From contig JAFVDI010000020.1 in the NCBI GenBank assembly GCA_017478485.1, positions 62,001 through 126,000 of the forward strand: a stretch of DNA of 64,000 nt, given 5' to 3'. Made by a program: the position numbers and the translations under genes. Numbering within the stretch: the stretch's first letter is position 1; each line of letters opens with the position of its first letter. Source of the DNA: Clostridiales bacterium (GTDB taxonomy: Bacteria; Bacillota; Clostridia; Saccharofermentanales; Saccharofermentanaceae). Below, one piece after another: positions 1-9,012 of this stretch. The notes beneath the pieces were generated by a model. That model saw nothing but the letters and a program-made list of their open reading frames with translations. It made no database searches and was not told the origin of the DNA.

Positions 1-819
1 CAGACATTTGATGAGGAAAGAGCGCTTTACGGGAGCGTTGACGTTACGGCAGTAAGGTGCCGTTTTGACGGTCCGGCGGACGGCGAGAGCGCGTTCAAGG
101 AGAGCCGTGACATCACCGCGAAGGATTGTTATTTCAATCTGAGATATCCGTTCTGGCACGACATAAACCTTCATGTCGACAAGTGCGAAATGACTGAGCT
201 CTGCCGCGCGGCGATCTGGTATTCGACCAATGTGGAGGTCACCAATACAAAGATGCACGGCATCAAAGCGCTTCGTGAGTGCAGCGATGTGAAGATCACG
301 GATTGCGACATCGTATCGCCCGAGTTCGGCTGGTCGGTGAGTGACCTTACGGTCAAGGATTCCAGCGTTGAGAGTGAGTATGCTTTCATGCGGTCGGACC
401 ATCTGTTTTTCGACCACATGAAGCTCAAGGGAAAATATTCTTTCCAGTACATTTCCGATTCTGTTTTCACCAACTGCGAGTTCGATACGAAGGACGCGTT
501 CTGGCACGCGAAAAACGTTGTTGTCAGGGACAGCGTGGTCAAGGGCGAGTACCTTGCGTGGTACTGTGAGAATGTTGTTTTCGAGAACTGTAAGATTACA
601 GGCACTCAGCCGCTCTGCTACTGCAAGGACTTAAAGCTCATCAACTGCAGGATGGAGGGCTGCGACCTCTCGTTCGAAAAGTCGGACGTTGAGGCGGAGG
701 TCAAGTCAGCCGTAGACAGCATAAAGAACCCCCGGAGCGGAAAGATCGTCTGCGAGGGCGTTGGCGAGATAATCATGAACGATCCGGAAGCAAAGGGCGA
801 GATCGTTATCAGGAAATAA
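1..819 (+). CDS. DUF3737 family protein, right-handed beta-helix (5' partial)
   Basis: The reading frame is open from the first base, so the start lies upstream of the window; about 272 C-terminal residues are present. The sequence is a run of short strand-turn units (NCEFDTKDAFWHAKNVVVRD, then similar rungs) typical of a parallel beta-helix. The blocks FDEERALYGS, FDGPADGES and NLRYPFWHD are characteristic of the DUF3737 family, whose biochemical role is unknown. No signal peptide can be judged because the N-terminus is missing. The gene ends 8 bases before the convergent phosphatase gene. Family assignment is firm; function is not. Confidence 0.85.
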   Translation, partial: QTFDEERALYGSVDVTAVRCRFDGPADGESAFKESRDITAKDCYFNLRYPFWHDINLHVDKCEMTELCRAAIWYSTNVEVTNTKMHGIKALRECSDVKITDCDIVSPEFGWSVSDLTVKDSSVESEYAFMRSDHLFFDHMKLKGKYSFQYISDSVFTNCEFDTKDAFWHAKNVVVRDSVVKGEYLAWYCENVVFENCKITGTQPLCYCKDLKLINCRMEGCDLSFEKSDVEAEVKSAVDSIKNPRSGKIVCEGVGEIIMNDPEAKGEIVIRK

Positions 820-827
820 CTGTTTTT

Positions 828-1640
828 TTACGCTGCCTGTTCCAGCATTTTGGCGCGGAAGGCTTCTATGTCTTTGATGTCGATCCCGAGATCGGTCAAA
901 AGGTTTGTGCACTTCTCTTCAAACGTATCGCCTTCGAATCCATTTTCGATATATAAGATGAGTTCCTTGAATTTTTTGCCGTCCGTGCCTTTGCCGTATC
1001 TCCGTTCGCCAATGGGCGAATAGGAAGTCAGTTCGTAATCTTGTATCACCTGATCTTTAGTAACGCCCAGTGCGCCTTCTAACAGAGCGATAACGGTTCC
1101 GGTGCGGTCGGCACCGCCCCAGCAGTGAACATAAACGGGCTTGTCTTCAAGGACGCTTGTGATGATCTTTGACAGAGCCTCCTTGTACAGCGCTTTGTTT
1201 TCTTTGACGCCCATGTAGGAAGCTATCGAATACCGGTTGTATTCGGCGAAACCCTTTATCGGATAGTCTGCATTGGCAACTTCGCTTGAGCCGCGCAGAT
1301 CCACTTCGGTCTTTATGCTTTCGGACTTGAGCTGCTTTATTCCCTTGGCTGTGATATGTGTTGAATGGATGCCGTCGAGCTCGCCGCCCCTGATGATCAG
1401 GCCATATCTGACACGTTTGCCGTCTGTGGTCGTCCAGCCGCCGATATCCCTGACATTGTTGACTCCGCTGATCTTGAGGATCCTGATCTGTCTGCCCGAA
1501 TATGCCTCACGGGGAATGTCTGCCACGCGTGACGGCCTGCCGAGATACAAAACATAGAGGAAGGCCGAGCATGCGAAAAGAAAGACTGCCAGAAGCAGAA
1601 TGATCCTTAAGTTCTTTTTGCCGGTTTTATCGTGTGACAT
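828..1640 (-). CDS. membrane-anchored tyrosine/dual-specificity protein phosphatase
   Basis: A 270-residue protein with an N-terminal membrane anchor (about residues 11-32) followed by a phosphatase domain. The phosphatase P-loop HCWGGADRTG supplies the catalytic Cys and Arg of the CX5R signature, and the upstream NNVRDIGGW block is typical of the bacterial Y_phosphatase3/DSP-like family. The domain should lie outside the membrane, as in secreted tyrosine phosphatases of Gram-positive bacteria. It is transcribed away from the GT39-like gene at 1756 and converges on the DUF3737 gene. The substrate cannot be told; phosphotyrosine or a phospholipid/phosphoinositide are both possible for this family. 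Confidence 0.85.
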   Translation of the reverse strand: MSHDKTGKKNLRIILLLAVFLFACSAFLYVLYLGRPSRVADIPREAYSGRQIRILKISGVNNVRDIGGWTTTDGKRVRYGLIIRGGELDGIHSTHITAKGIKQLKSESIKTEVDLRGSSEVANADYPIKGFAEYNRYSIASYMGVKENKALYKEALSKIITSVLEDKPVYVHCWGGADRTGTVIALLEGALGVTKDQVIQDYELTSYSPIGERRYGKGTDGKKFKELILYIENGFEGDTFEEKCTNLLTDLGIDIKDIEAFRAKMLEQAA

Positions 1641-1755
1641 GAGATATATTTAGCAAACTGTATGCTGCAAGTCAATGAAAGGCAACCCCTGATTAAACTG
1701 GTACGATAACTCCTTAAATGTTATAAATAAAGAACAAAAATAAGGAGATCCGGGA

Positions 1756-3324
1756 GTGACACTTAAGCAGGACAAGATCACAGACGTTTTATACAAGCAT
1801 CCGTTCAGCATTTCGGCGATGCTCGTGTTTGTCGTGCTCATCTGCACGGGAATGCAGATAGACAACAACTACGCGTGTTGTGCGGTCATGGTACTCGGAT
1901 ATTTGCTCGTTTCCGGATACGGGATTTATTTAAGACAGACCAAAAAGCTTACGGATGAGGCATTGATCGTTCTGATCTTTGCGCTGGGTTTTGTCTTAAG
2001 GCTGGGTTATGTGCTTTACACGGGACTTTATGTGAGGCAGCACGACTTAGGCGAATTCATCGAGGAAAAATACAACTTATGGCATTCCGGATACCTGCTT
2101 TATGTCAGGGATAACTTTAAGATCCCGGATGTCGATGTCAGGAATTTCGGCGAGTTCTACCATCCGCCGTTCCACTATTTTGTTAGTGCGGTCTTCTTAA
2201 GGATAGTCGATCTTTTTGTTCCGAGGGGAACCGGAAACTATGAGACGCTCCAGGCCGTATCGATGCTCTGGACGCACTTCACGTTGATCATGATCTATAA
2301 GACTGCCGTTCAGCTCGGCATCAGAAAAGAGAGCCGCGTGACGGCTGCCCTGATCGTTGCTGCATTCCCCGCGTTCACGCAGATGTCTGCATCAATAAAC
2401 AACGATATCCTTTCGATCCTGCTGTTCTTTACGGGATTTTATTTCGGCGTAAAGTGGTTTAAGGAAGGTGCCTGGAAGAACATGATCTTCGCAGGCCTGG
2501 CGGTCGGCTTCGGCATGATGACAAAGCTTTCCGTCGGCATGATCGCGTTCCCTGTGGGATTCCTTTTCATCGTGAAGCTCATCAGGGACCTCATGAACAA
2601 AGAGGACAAAAAGGCAGGGAAAAAGTCTTTCCTTCAGCTCGTAGTGTTCGGCATGATCTGTGCGCCTCTGGGGCTCTGGTTCCAGGTCAGGAATTTCATT
2701 TTGCACCGCGTGCCTTTTACGTATGTCTTAAGGTCTGACAACATCTATCAGGACGTCAGCAAATATACTCCGGTCCAGAGGATCTTCGGTTTTTACGGTT
2801 TTCCGATCGAAGACTTTTTCATCAATCTCGGGTCTGACGGCGAGCAGGATTACAACATCTTCATCGCGCAGGTCAAGACGGCGCTTTTCGATGCCGAGAA
2901 CTGCAGGGACGATTTCGCGATGAGCATGGCGGGCTATGCGCTGCTGATCGTTTTCCTGATTTTGATCGTTCTCTCGGTCGTGGGTTTTGTTTACACGCTC
3001 GTCACGCTCAAAAAGAGAAAGACGCTGTGGGAAGACTTGTCCATGGCCGTTCTTGCGGTCGTTCAGACTGTTTCGGTCATATCGTTTTCGCTGCAGTTCC
3101 CGCACATCTGCTCGCAGAATTTCAGATACAGCACGCCGTTTCTGCTCTGCGGCCTGGTCTTCTTTTTGAGGGCTGGAGAGATAAAGATCCCGGGCACCAA
3201 GGACGGCGCTTCCGCGAAGTTCGTCAGGGGCCTGGCAGTGGCTTTCATGATATTTGCAATTCTTTTCTATACGATACTTTGGACATATGTTAAGGGCGAA
3301 GTAACGGTCATTGAGCCCACTTGA
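1756..3324 (+). CDS. polytopic membrane protein, GT39/ArnT-like glycosyltransferase family
   Basis: A 522-residue protein with about 11-12 hydrophobic segments. The start is a GTG with AAGGAG 8 bases upstream (1742-1747). An acidic external loop after the second to third helix (QHDLGEFIEEKYN) and the block EFYHPPFHYFVSAVF resemble the first loop of dolichyl- or undecaprenyl-phosphate-sugar mannosyltransferases of the GT39 group, which move a sugar from a lipid carrier to an acceptor outside the membrane. A clear paralogue lies at 49943-51688 with the matching block QLYHPPLHHALCAIF. The gene is followed after 26 bases by the EAL gene. The acceptor is unknown. Confidence 0.65.
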   Translation: MTLKQDKITDVLYKHPFSISAMLVFVVLICTGMQIDNNYACCAVMVLGYLLVSGYGIYLRQTKKLTDEALIVLIFALGFVLRLGYVLYTGLYVRQHDLGEFIEEKYNLWHSGYLLYVRDNFKIPDVDVRNFGEFYHPPFHYFVSAVFLRIVDLFVPRGTGNYETLQAVSMLWTHFTLIMIYKTAVQLGIRKESRVTAALIVAAFPAFTQMSASINNDILSILLFFTGFYFGVKWFKEGAWKNMIFAGLAVGFGMMTKLSVGMIAFPVGFLFIVKLIRDLMNKEDKKAGKKSFLQLVVFGMICAPLGLWFQVRNFILHRVPFTYVLRSDNIYQDVSKYTPVQRIFGFYGFPIEDFFINLGSDGEQDYNIFIAQVKTALFDAENCRDDFAMSMAGYALLIVFLILIVLSVVGFVYTLVTLKKRKTLWEDLSMAVLAVVQTVSVISFSLQFPHICSQNFRYSTPFLLCGLVFFLRAGEIKIPGTKDGASAKFVRGLAVAFMIFAILFYTILWTYVKGEVTVIEPT

Positions 3325-3350
3325 CAGCGGAATGAGAAGGGGGACAGATC

Positions 3351-5552
3351 ATGGCGAAGATCAGGAATAAAAGGAACAGGAAGAGACTTAAGCTTTTTAA
3401 GAAGGTCAGGCACAACAGTTCGTGGGGAACGCTCGGCATCCTTCTGTTTGTCAATCTGCTCTTCTTGAGTTTCGTTATTATCTTCGCAGGTTTTTTCTGC
3501 CAGTACCTGATCGAAACGAAGGTTGATGCTGATTATGCCGGATTACTCGCTGAGGCGCGCATGTATGAGGCCGCCAATGAGACTAACGGCTATTTGGAAT
3601 ATCTGGAAAAAAGCGACCGCGAATTCATAGTAAAAGACAGTTCGGGCAATGTCATCTACGAAAAGGGCAGGAACACATGCAGCAAAGAAGGCGGCATCGT
3701 CGATTTTTCAAACGGATCGGAATCGAGGAAGATCTATAAAGATACCGAGTTCGGTTTATTCGAAGCCGATCCCCAAACCCGTCAGATCTCATTTGATTTT
3801 GTAAGTGCATTCAGGCTTGCGTTTGACAAAAATTCCGAAAGTCTTCAGCAAGACAACACCGTAAAGCTTCCGCTCTGGATAGGCATACGAATAAACGGCG
3901 GAAACCAGGAGTTTGTCGGCAAGGCGTATTTCACTTTTAATACCTTAAAGGAAGTCACGCTCGTCGGAGAATTGCTGTTGTTCTTTATAAGCGTGATACT
4001 TATAGCTTTTGTGGTCCTGATCGTTTTCATGATCCGAAGCATCATCAATTTCAACAGAGTCGTCAGGCTGTTCTATGCCGACCCGATCACGGGCGGCCAT
4101 AACTGGATGTGGTATGTAATGAACGGCGACGAGCTTTTGCAGAGCAGGAAGTACAAAAAGCAGAGCCTTGCAGTTGTAAACATCACTTTCGTCAATTACA
4201 GAAATTACTGCCTGTGCCACTCTATTGCCGAAGGCGAGGAGATCCTCGTCAAGCTTAACAGATCGCTCGCTGCCCAGGTAAGAGGCTGGGAGATGTGCGC
4301 TCACACCACAATGGAAAGCTTTGCGCTCCTGCTTTATTTCGACAGCGAGGAAAACATCATCAGGAGACTTCAGACCATGATGGACGTGCTCCAGAATACC
4401 GACAAGGATCACAACTTCATCTTTGAAGCGGGCGTTGACATAATAAGGCCTGAGGAAAACAACGGCGTTATAGTCAGGCGCACTGAATGCAGCATCGAAA
4501 AGGCATACAATAACGCCTGTACCGCCATCACGGCCCAGGGTGAGACTGATCCCGGCGGAGTATTCATCTTTGACGATAAGCTCCTTGAAGAACAGCGCTG
4601 GTTCGACATCGTTCAGGAGCATCAGATGAAGGCTATCGTGAATCATGAATTCGAAGTATATTACCAGCCGAAATACGACCCCAAGACGCTGGAGCTCGGA
4701 GGCGCAGAAGCGCTCATCAGATGGAACTCCCCCGAGTACGGATTTGTTTCACCCGGAAGGTTTATCCCCATTTTCGAAAAGAACGGTTTTATCACCGAGA
4801 TCGACCATTTCATGATCAGCAACGTTGCTGCAAACCAGAGGATGTGGCTCGACATGGGTTACAAAGTCGGCTGCGTTTCGGTCAACGTTTCGAGAGCCCA
4901 CTTCGCCGAAAAGGACCTCGCCCTGCAGATCAGGGATATGGTCGATGCCGCCGGATGCCCGCATAACCTGCTCGAGATCGAGCTCACCGAAAGTGCTTTT
5001 TTCGATGACCAGAATGCCATGATCGAAACCATCAAAGCCCTTAAATCATTCGGTTTCAAGGTTTCCATGGATGACTTCGGCGCAGGCTATTCATCCCTCA
5101 ATTCGCTCAAGGACATGCCGCTTGACGTCCTCAAGCTCGACGCCGGATTCTTCAGAGGCGATAAAGCAGGCGACCGCGGTCAGATCGTCGTTTCAGAGAC
5201 CATCAAGCTTGCCAAGAACCTTAAGATGAAGACTGTTGCTGAAGGCGTTGACGAGAAGGAGCAGGTTGAGTTCCTTGCAAGCCAGGGCTGCGACCTGATC
5301 CAGGGTTATTACTTTGCAAAGCCGATGCCCAAGGCTGAATATGCAGCAAAACTCACGAAGGCGTCGGTTCAGCAGGTTCCGATTCAGCAGCAGGCTCAGC
5401 CGCCTGTGCAGCCCACGCCTGTCCATCAGCCTGTGCAGCAACCTGTTCAGCCTGCACCTGTCCAAGCGGCGCCGGTTCAGCCTGCACCTATTCCGCCTGC
5501 ACCGGCAAATCCTCAGCCTGAACAGCCGAAGACCGGCCAGTCGCAGCAGTAA
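3351..5552 (+). CDS. membrane sensor with degenerate GGDEF and intact EAL phosphodiesterase domain
   Basis: A 733-residue c-di-GMP signalling protein. Two membrane helices (about residues 25-50 and 205-232) bracket an external sensor region; a GGDEF-like domain follows (about 245-395), then an EAL domain (about 415-665). The GGDEF site is lost (TTMESF at the motif position), while the EAL site looks complete: EALIRW (E453), VNVS, ELTES, DDFGAGYSS, KLD and AEGVDEKEQ. Hydrolysis of c-di-GMP to pGpG is therefore likely, with the GGDEF part regulatory. The last 60 residues are a Pro/Gln-rich tail (repeated PVQP units). It begins 26 bases after the GT39-like gene and may be co-transcribed with it. 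Confidence 0.85.
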   Translation: MAKIRNKRNRKRLKLFKKVRHNSSWGTLGILLFVNLLFLSFVIIFAGFFCQYLIETKVDADYAGLLAEARMYEAANETNGYLEYLEKSDREFIVKDSSGNVIYEKGRNTCSKEGGIVDFSNGSESRKIYKDTEFGLFEADPQTRQISFDFVSAFRLAFDKNSESLQQDNTVKLPLWIGIRINGGNQEFVGKAYFTFNTLKEVTLVGELLLFFISVILIAFVVLIVFMIRSIINFNRVVRLFYADPITGGHNWMWYVMNGDELLQSRKYKKQSLAVVNITFVNYRNYCLCHSIAEGEEILVKLNRSLAAQVRGWEMCAHTTMESFALLLYFDSEENIIRRLQTMMDVLQNTDKDHNFIFEAGVDIIRPEENNGVIVRRTECSIEKAYNNACTAITAQGETDPGGVFIFDDKLLEEQRWFDIVQEHQMKAIVNHEFEVYYQPKYDPKTLELGGAEALIRWNSPEYGFVSPGRFIPIFEKNGFITEIDHFMISNVAANQRMWLDMGYKVGCVSVNVSRAHFAEKDLALQIRDMVDAAGCPHNLLEIELTESAFFDDQNAMIETIKALKSFGFKVSMDDFGAGYSSLNSLKDMPLDVLKLDAGFFRGDKAGDRGQIVVSETIKLAKNLKMKTVAEGVDEKEQVEFLASQGCDLIQGYYFAKPMPKAEYAAKLTKASVQQVPIQQQAQPPVQPTPVHQPVQQPVQPAPVQAAPVQPAPIPPAPANPQPEQPKTGQSQQ

Positions 5553-5880
5553 AAAAGTCATTTACCTATAAAAATCGGGAATTTTCGGATTTATAGGTAA
5601 ATTTTCGCCTTAAAACCGGTCTTTGCCAGGTGATTTACCTATAAGAAACGGATTTATCCATTTTTATAGGTAAAATCGTTCCCGAAAACAGATTTTTGAC
5701 ATGAAATTTACCTATAAGAATCAAAAAAACGAATTTTTATAGGTAAATCAGGATTTTAAGAACTGAAAACGCCAAAAAATACCCATAAGAAATCGAAAAA
5801 CGGATCCTTATGGGTAAAACGGCTCTTAATGAGCGAATAAGTGAATAGATGAATGAGTGAAGGAGAATCGAAGCAAAGGA
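5553..5880. repeat. gene-free convergent interval with four tandem hairpin repeats
   Basis: This 328-base gap lies between the 3' ends of two convergent genes. It holds four inverted repeats of one family: 5560-5602, 5634-5674, 5706-5748 and 5780-5816, spaced about 72-74 bases apart. Arms follow TTTACCTATAAnAA / TTnTTATAGGTAAA with AT-rich loops of about 9-15 bases. In the fourth copy both arms change together (TACCCATAAG / CTTATGGGTA), so pairing is preserved. The third copy has a 16-bp stem with one G-T pair. No reading frame is plausible here. The remainder (5817-5880) holds nothing I recognise. Confidence 0.85.
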
Positions 5881-6708
5881 TCAGACCAGCCCCTGCTTGA
5901 AGACAGTCATCATTTCGTTGGTGAGGCTGAACTGGTCGGGCTGGAGCTCGACATCGGCACGGGCGCGCCACTCGGCGACCTTGAGTTCTGACTCGTCCAT
6001 CTTTATCGTGTCGTCGCCGTCGACTTCGCAGAAGAAGCCAACGAGGAGATCGCAGACGATGCCCCAGGGCTGGGACTTGTAATAGCGGATATTCTTGACT
6101 TTGAGGCCGGTCTCCTCCATGACTTCGCGGGCAACCGTTTCTTCGAGTGTTTCGCCGATCTCGGTGAAGCCTGCGACGAGCGCGAAATGACCGTAGCCGG
6201 TCCTGTATTTCGTGACGAGGATCTTGTCGCCGTTGGTTACGCCTACGATTATGGCGGGGGCGATCACGGGGTAGATGACGTTCCCGCAGTCGCAGCGGAG
6301 AGCACGTTCTTTGTCATCTAAGCGGGTCGGTTTTCCGCACTTTCCGCAGAACCTGAAATTTCCGTACCAGTGTGAAAGATGAAGGCCGGTGTAGATCGCA
6401 AGCGGCATGTATCTTTCGGCAAAGCCCTTGCCGCGCAGGGTCCTGACATTGATGTATTCATATCCTTCCGGGGTGTTTTCGGGAGCGATAACATCGCGCA
6501 GCAGGAAGAAATCCTTGTCGTCATCGACGGTGAAAAGGAAGACCAGATTGCCGGGATCGATGCCTTTAAGATCGGAAAGGCGCGGAAGTGTCTCGTCTTT
6601 TATCAGCAGATCGAGGCCGCTGTATGATAGGATGAGGCTGTTTTCACCGGGGTGCTTTGAAGGGTCAAAATGGTTGTTTAATACGTGAGGGTATATGTCC
6701 TGGATCAT
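5881..6708 (-). CDS. nudC: NADH pyrophosphatase NudC-like Nudix hydrolase
   Basis: A 275-residue protein with the NudC domain order: an N-terminal domain, a zinc ribbon (FCGKCGKPTR ... LRCDCG, about residues 115-135) and a Nudix domain. The Nudix box fits GX5EX7REUXEEXGU exactly (GFTEIGETLEETVAREVM, then EETGL). Downstream, YYKSQPWGI corresponds to the SQPW motif that marks the NAD(H)-specific branch, although the following PFP is not kept. It would cleave NAD(H) to NMN(H) and AMP, or remove NAD caps from RNA. It overlaps the end of the PEP-utilising enzyme gene by 4 bases (ATGA), so translational coupling is likely. Confidence 0.85.
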   Translation of the reverse strand: MIQDIYPHVLNNHFDPSKHPGENSLILSYSGLDLLIKDETLPRLSDLKGIDPGNLVFLFTVDDDKDFFLLRDVIAPENTPEGYEYINVRTLRGKGFAERYMPLAIYTGLHLSHWYGNFRFCGKCGKPTRLDDKERALRCDCGNVIYPVIAPAIIVGVTNGDKILVTKYRTGYGHFALVAGFTEIGETLEETVAREVMEETGLKVKNIRYYKSQPWGIVCDLLVGFFCEVDGDDTIKMDESELKVAEWRARADVELQPDQFSLTNEMMTVFKQGLV

Positions 6709-9011
6709 TTGATCACCACCGTTCCGTTAAGTCCGTCCACCTCGACGGTGTCGCCCGTCTTGAGGACTGTCGTCGCGTTGCCGCAGCCCACGACCGCGGG
6801 GATTCCGAACTCCCTTGCAACGATCGCTGCGTGCGAAAGAGGCGCGCCGATATCAGTAATTATAGCGGAAACTTTGGGGAATACTCTCGTCCATCCGATA
6901 TTTGTTGCACTTGTTACGAGGATCTCGCCCGGCTCGACCGTGTCGATCAGATCGATGCTTTCTATTACGCGGACTTTGCCGGTGACTCTGCCTGCCGCGC
7001 CGGGGAAACCTTTCACGTCGGAAGAAACGGTGACAGCACTGCCGCTGCAGCAAAAATCGTTCCTGCGGGCAGGATCTTTTATCCACTCATCGGGGTCGAA
7101 TCTTCCGATGATTATGTTCGGGAAAGCGGGGCGCGAAAGGTATCTTTCGTAGTTTGCTTTTCTAGCGGGGATAGCTGCGGTCACTGAAGGATCACCGCCT
7201 GCAAGAGCAACTGCTTCTCTGATGTAGAGCATGAAAACGTCGTCGCCGAGGTTGTTCACGCGGCCCAGCGCAAGGAACCATTCTCGGAGGATGCACATGC
7301 ACCAGACGCCCTTTGCGCGGATCTCCTCCCGAAAAGAATTCGCAAGGCGGAAGTCATTGATCATCTTGCGGACGCGTTTTGCTTTGCCGGGGTTTTCGCT
7401 GCAGAACGAATCAAGCGATTCCTCAAATTCGCGCTCGCTCTTTGCCTTCAGGTCATGCGCGCTGATGCCCTGCGTCTTGTAGTCTTCGATTGCTTTTGAA
7501 AGGTAGCCGGGATCTTCAAATGGGTGCTTTTCGCTCAGTTCCATCTCGTTGACGGAGCGCTGGCCGCATGTATTCATGAATTCTTCGGTCGTGGTCTTTC
7601 CGTCGATCACGTCTTCCAAGAGAAGCAGCGGCTTCATGCTTTCGATGATGCCGAGACATCCGCCGAGTAGGGCTTTGGCGGTTTCTTCGCCGGCGAGTTT
7701 TGAAAGCTTTCCGCGCGTTTTGAAAAGAGGGACCATCTTCATTCCGCTTGATGCCATGATCGCGGTCAGTCCGTCCACGAGTTTGGGGATGAGGACGTCA
7801 CCGCCGTATCTGTAGATCTTTTCGTTTGTATCGAGCTGCCTGATCTCGCCGATGAGCTTTCTTGAGATCTCGGGGAGATCTCTTACCATCTGAAGTTTTT
7901 CGGCCTTGCTCATGCGCCTTTTGTAATTCTTTGCATGGCCGCCGGTCAGGAGCTTCCAAAGGTTCTTTTTGAACTTTTTCCCGTCGAAAGGAAAGATCGG
8001 AACGGTCTTGCCTGAGGGGAGATTTCCGACCAGGTCTTTGACCGCGCCGTATGCTTTTTCCTCTTTCATTCCCATGGAGATGAGCATGGAGCAGAGGACG
8101 CTGACGTTCATGTATGCCTGGCCGTCAACGGCGTCGAGCCAGCAGGGGAGGCAGAGCACGTTGTTGATCTCTTCGAGAACGCTGAACGTCGCGGGAGTCA
8201 GAGGCTTCATGAAGATCTCGCCGACATTTGTCTTGGTGAGAAGGAAGTCGCCTGACTTGCTGCCGTTGATCTTATAATCAGTGGGATCGAAACGCTTGAG
8301 TGTGGTGATCGGACGCGCCTGGAGAATGTAGAGCCTGCCTTCAGATACGGCCCATTCAATGTCAACTTCCAGGCCGTATTCAGCTCTGATCCTGTTTGCG
8401 TATCTGTAAAGACTGCGGGCGTGTTTCTTCATCGCGATGCTTCCGGAATACGCATATTTGACCGCGTTTATCCTGAATTCGGATGCGTTCTTCTGACCGG
8501 ATACGAGAGCCTCTCCTTCGCCTTCGACGAAGTTGCCGACCATTTCGCGGCTGCTTCCGGTTACCGCATCGGCGGTGAAAAGAACGCCTGCATATTCAGG
8601 TTTTACGAAACGCTGTATGACCACAGCGATGTCGCTTGCGGCTGTGTTTGTATTTGTAAGGTATTCTTTTACGTGTGAATTCCCGGCAGAACCGGCAACG
8701 GTCCTGACCGCATCAGGCAGATCCTTTTTTGCCACATCCGTAACTGTCTCATACTGGCCCGCGAAAGAGTTGTCTGAACCATCTTCGTTAAGGGCAGATG
8801 AGCGTACTGCATAGGTGCAGCTGTCTGACAAAGAAGCGAGGGTATCGCTTATCTCTTTTTGCGCTTCAGCGGAAGATGCGTCTGCGAGAATGACCATGCC
8901 TTCGGGAACGGGAAGACCCATCCTCGTCATTCGGATCAGCGATGCGCCTTTACCTCCGCAGCGCGGAAGGACTGCATCCGGCGTGTTGTCGAACCTGTAA
9001 ACAAAACCCAT
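6705..9011 (-). CDS. PEP synthase/rifampin phosphotransferase-like PEP-utilising enzyme
   Basis: A protein of about 768 residues with an N-terminal PPDK-type ATP-grasp domain (GGKGASLIRMTRMGLPVPEG near the start; VDIEWAVSEGRLYILQARP near residue 235) and a C-terminal phosphohistidine domain (GAPLSHAAIVAREFGIP, catalytic His). There is no PEP/pyruvate TIM barrel after the His domain. That order (ATP domain, middle domain, terminal His domain) is that of rifampin phosphotransferases and related small-molecule dikinases, not PpsA. I prefer the ATG at 9011 (MGFVYRF) over the one at 9026: it follows the TetR stop (TGATATG) and has GAGGG just upstream. The substrate is unknown; rifamycin resistance should not be assumed. 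Confidence 0.8.
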   Translation of the reverse strand: MGFVYRFDNTPDAVLPRCGGKGASLIRMTRMGLPVPEGMVILADASSAEAQKEISDTLASLSDSCTYAVRSSALNEDGSDNSFAGQYETVTDVAKKDLPDAVRTVAGSAGNSHVKEYLTNTNTAASDIAVVIQRFVKPEYAGVLFTADAVTGSSREMVGNFVEGEGEALVSGQKNASEFRINAVKYAYSGSIAMKKHARSLYRYANRIRAEYGLEVDIEWAVSEGRLYILQARPITTLKRFDPTDYKINGSKSGDFLLTKTNVGEIFMKPLTPATFSVLEEINNVLCLPCWLDAVDGQAYMNVSVLCSMLISMGMKEEKAYGAVKDLVGNLPSGKTVPIFPFDGKKFKKNLWKLLTGGHAKNYKRRMSKAEKLQMVRDLPEISRKLIGEIRQLDTNEKIYRYGGDVLIPKLVDGLTAIMASSGMKMVPLFKTRGKLSKLAGEETAKALLGGCLGIIESMKPLLLLEDVIDGKTTTEEFMNTCGQRSVNEMELSEKHPFEDPGYLSKAIEDYKTQGISAHDLKAKSEREFEESLDSFCSENPGKAKRVRKMINDFRLANSFREEIRAKGVWCMCILREWFLALGRVNNLGDDVFMLYIREAVALAGGDPSVTAAIPARKANYERYLSRPAFPNIIIGRFDPDEWIKDPARRNDFCCSGSAVTVSSDVKGFPGAAGRVTGKVRVIESIDLIDTVEPGEILVTSATNIGWTRVFPKVSAIITDIGAPLSHAAIVAREFGIPAVVGCGNATTVLKTGDTVEVDGLNGTVVIK

Positions 9012-9012
9012 A

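Noticed and set aside
5560..5816. CRISPR array
   Set aside because: The repeats are palindromic hairpins with variable loops and a fourth copy of different arm sequence; there are no unique spacers of constant length and no cas genes.
6705..9011. Calling the PEP-utilising enzyme a pyruvate phosphate dikinase or PpsA
   Set aside because: The C-terminal PEP/pyruvate-binding barrel is missing after the phosphohistidine domain.
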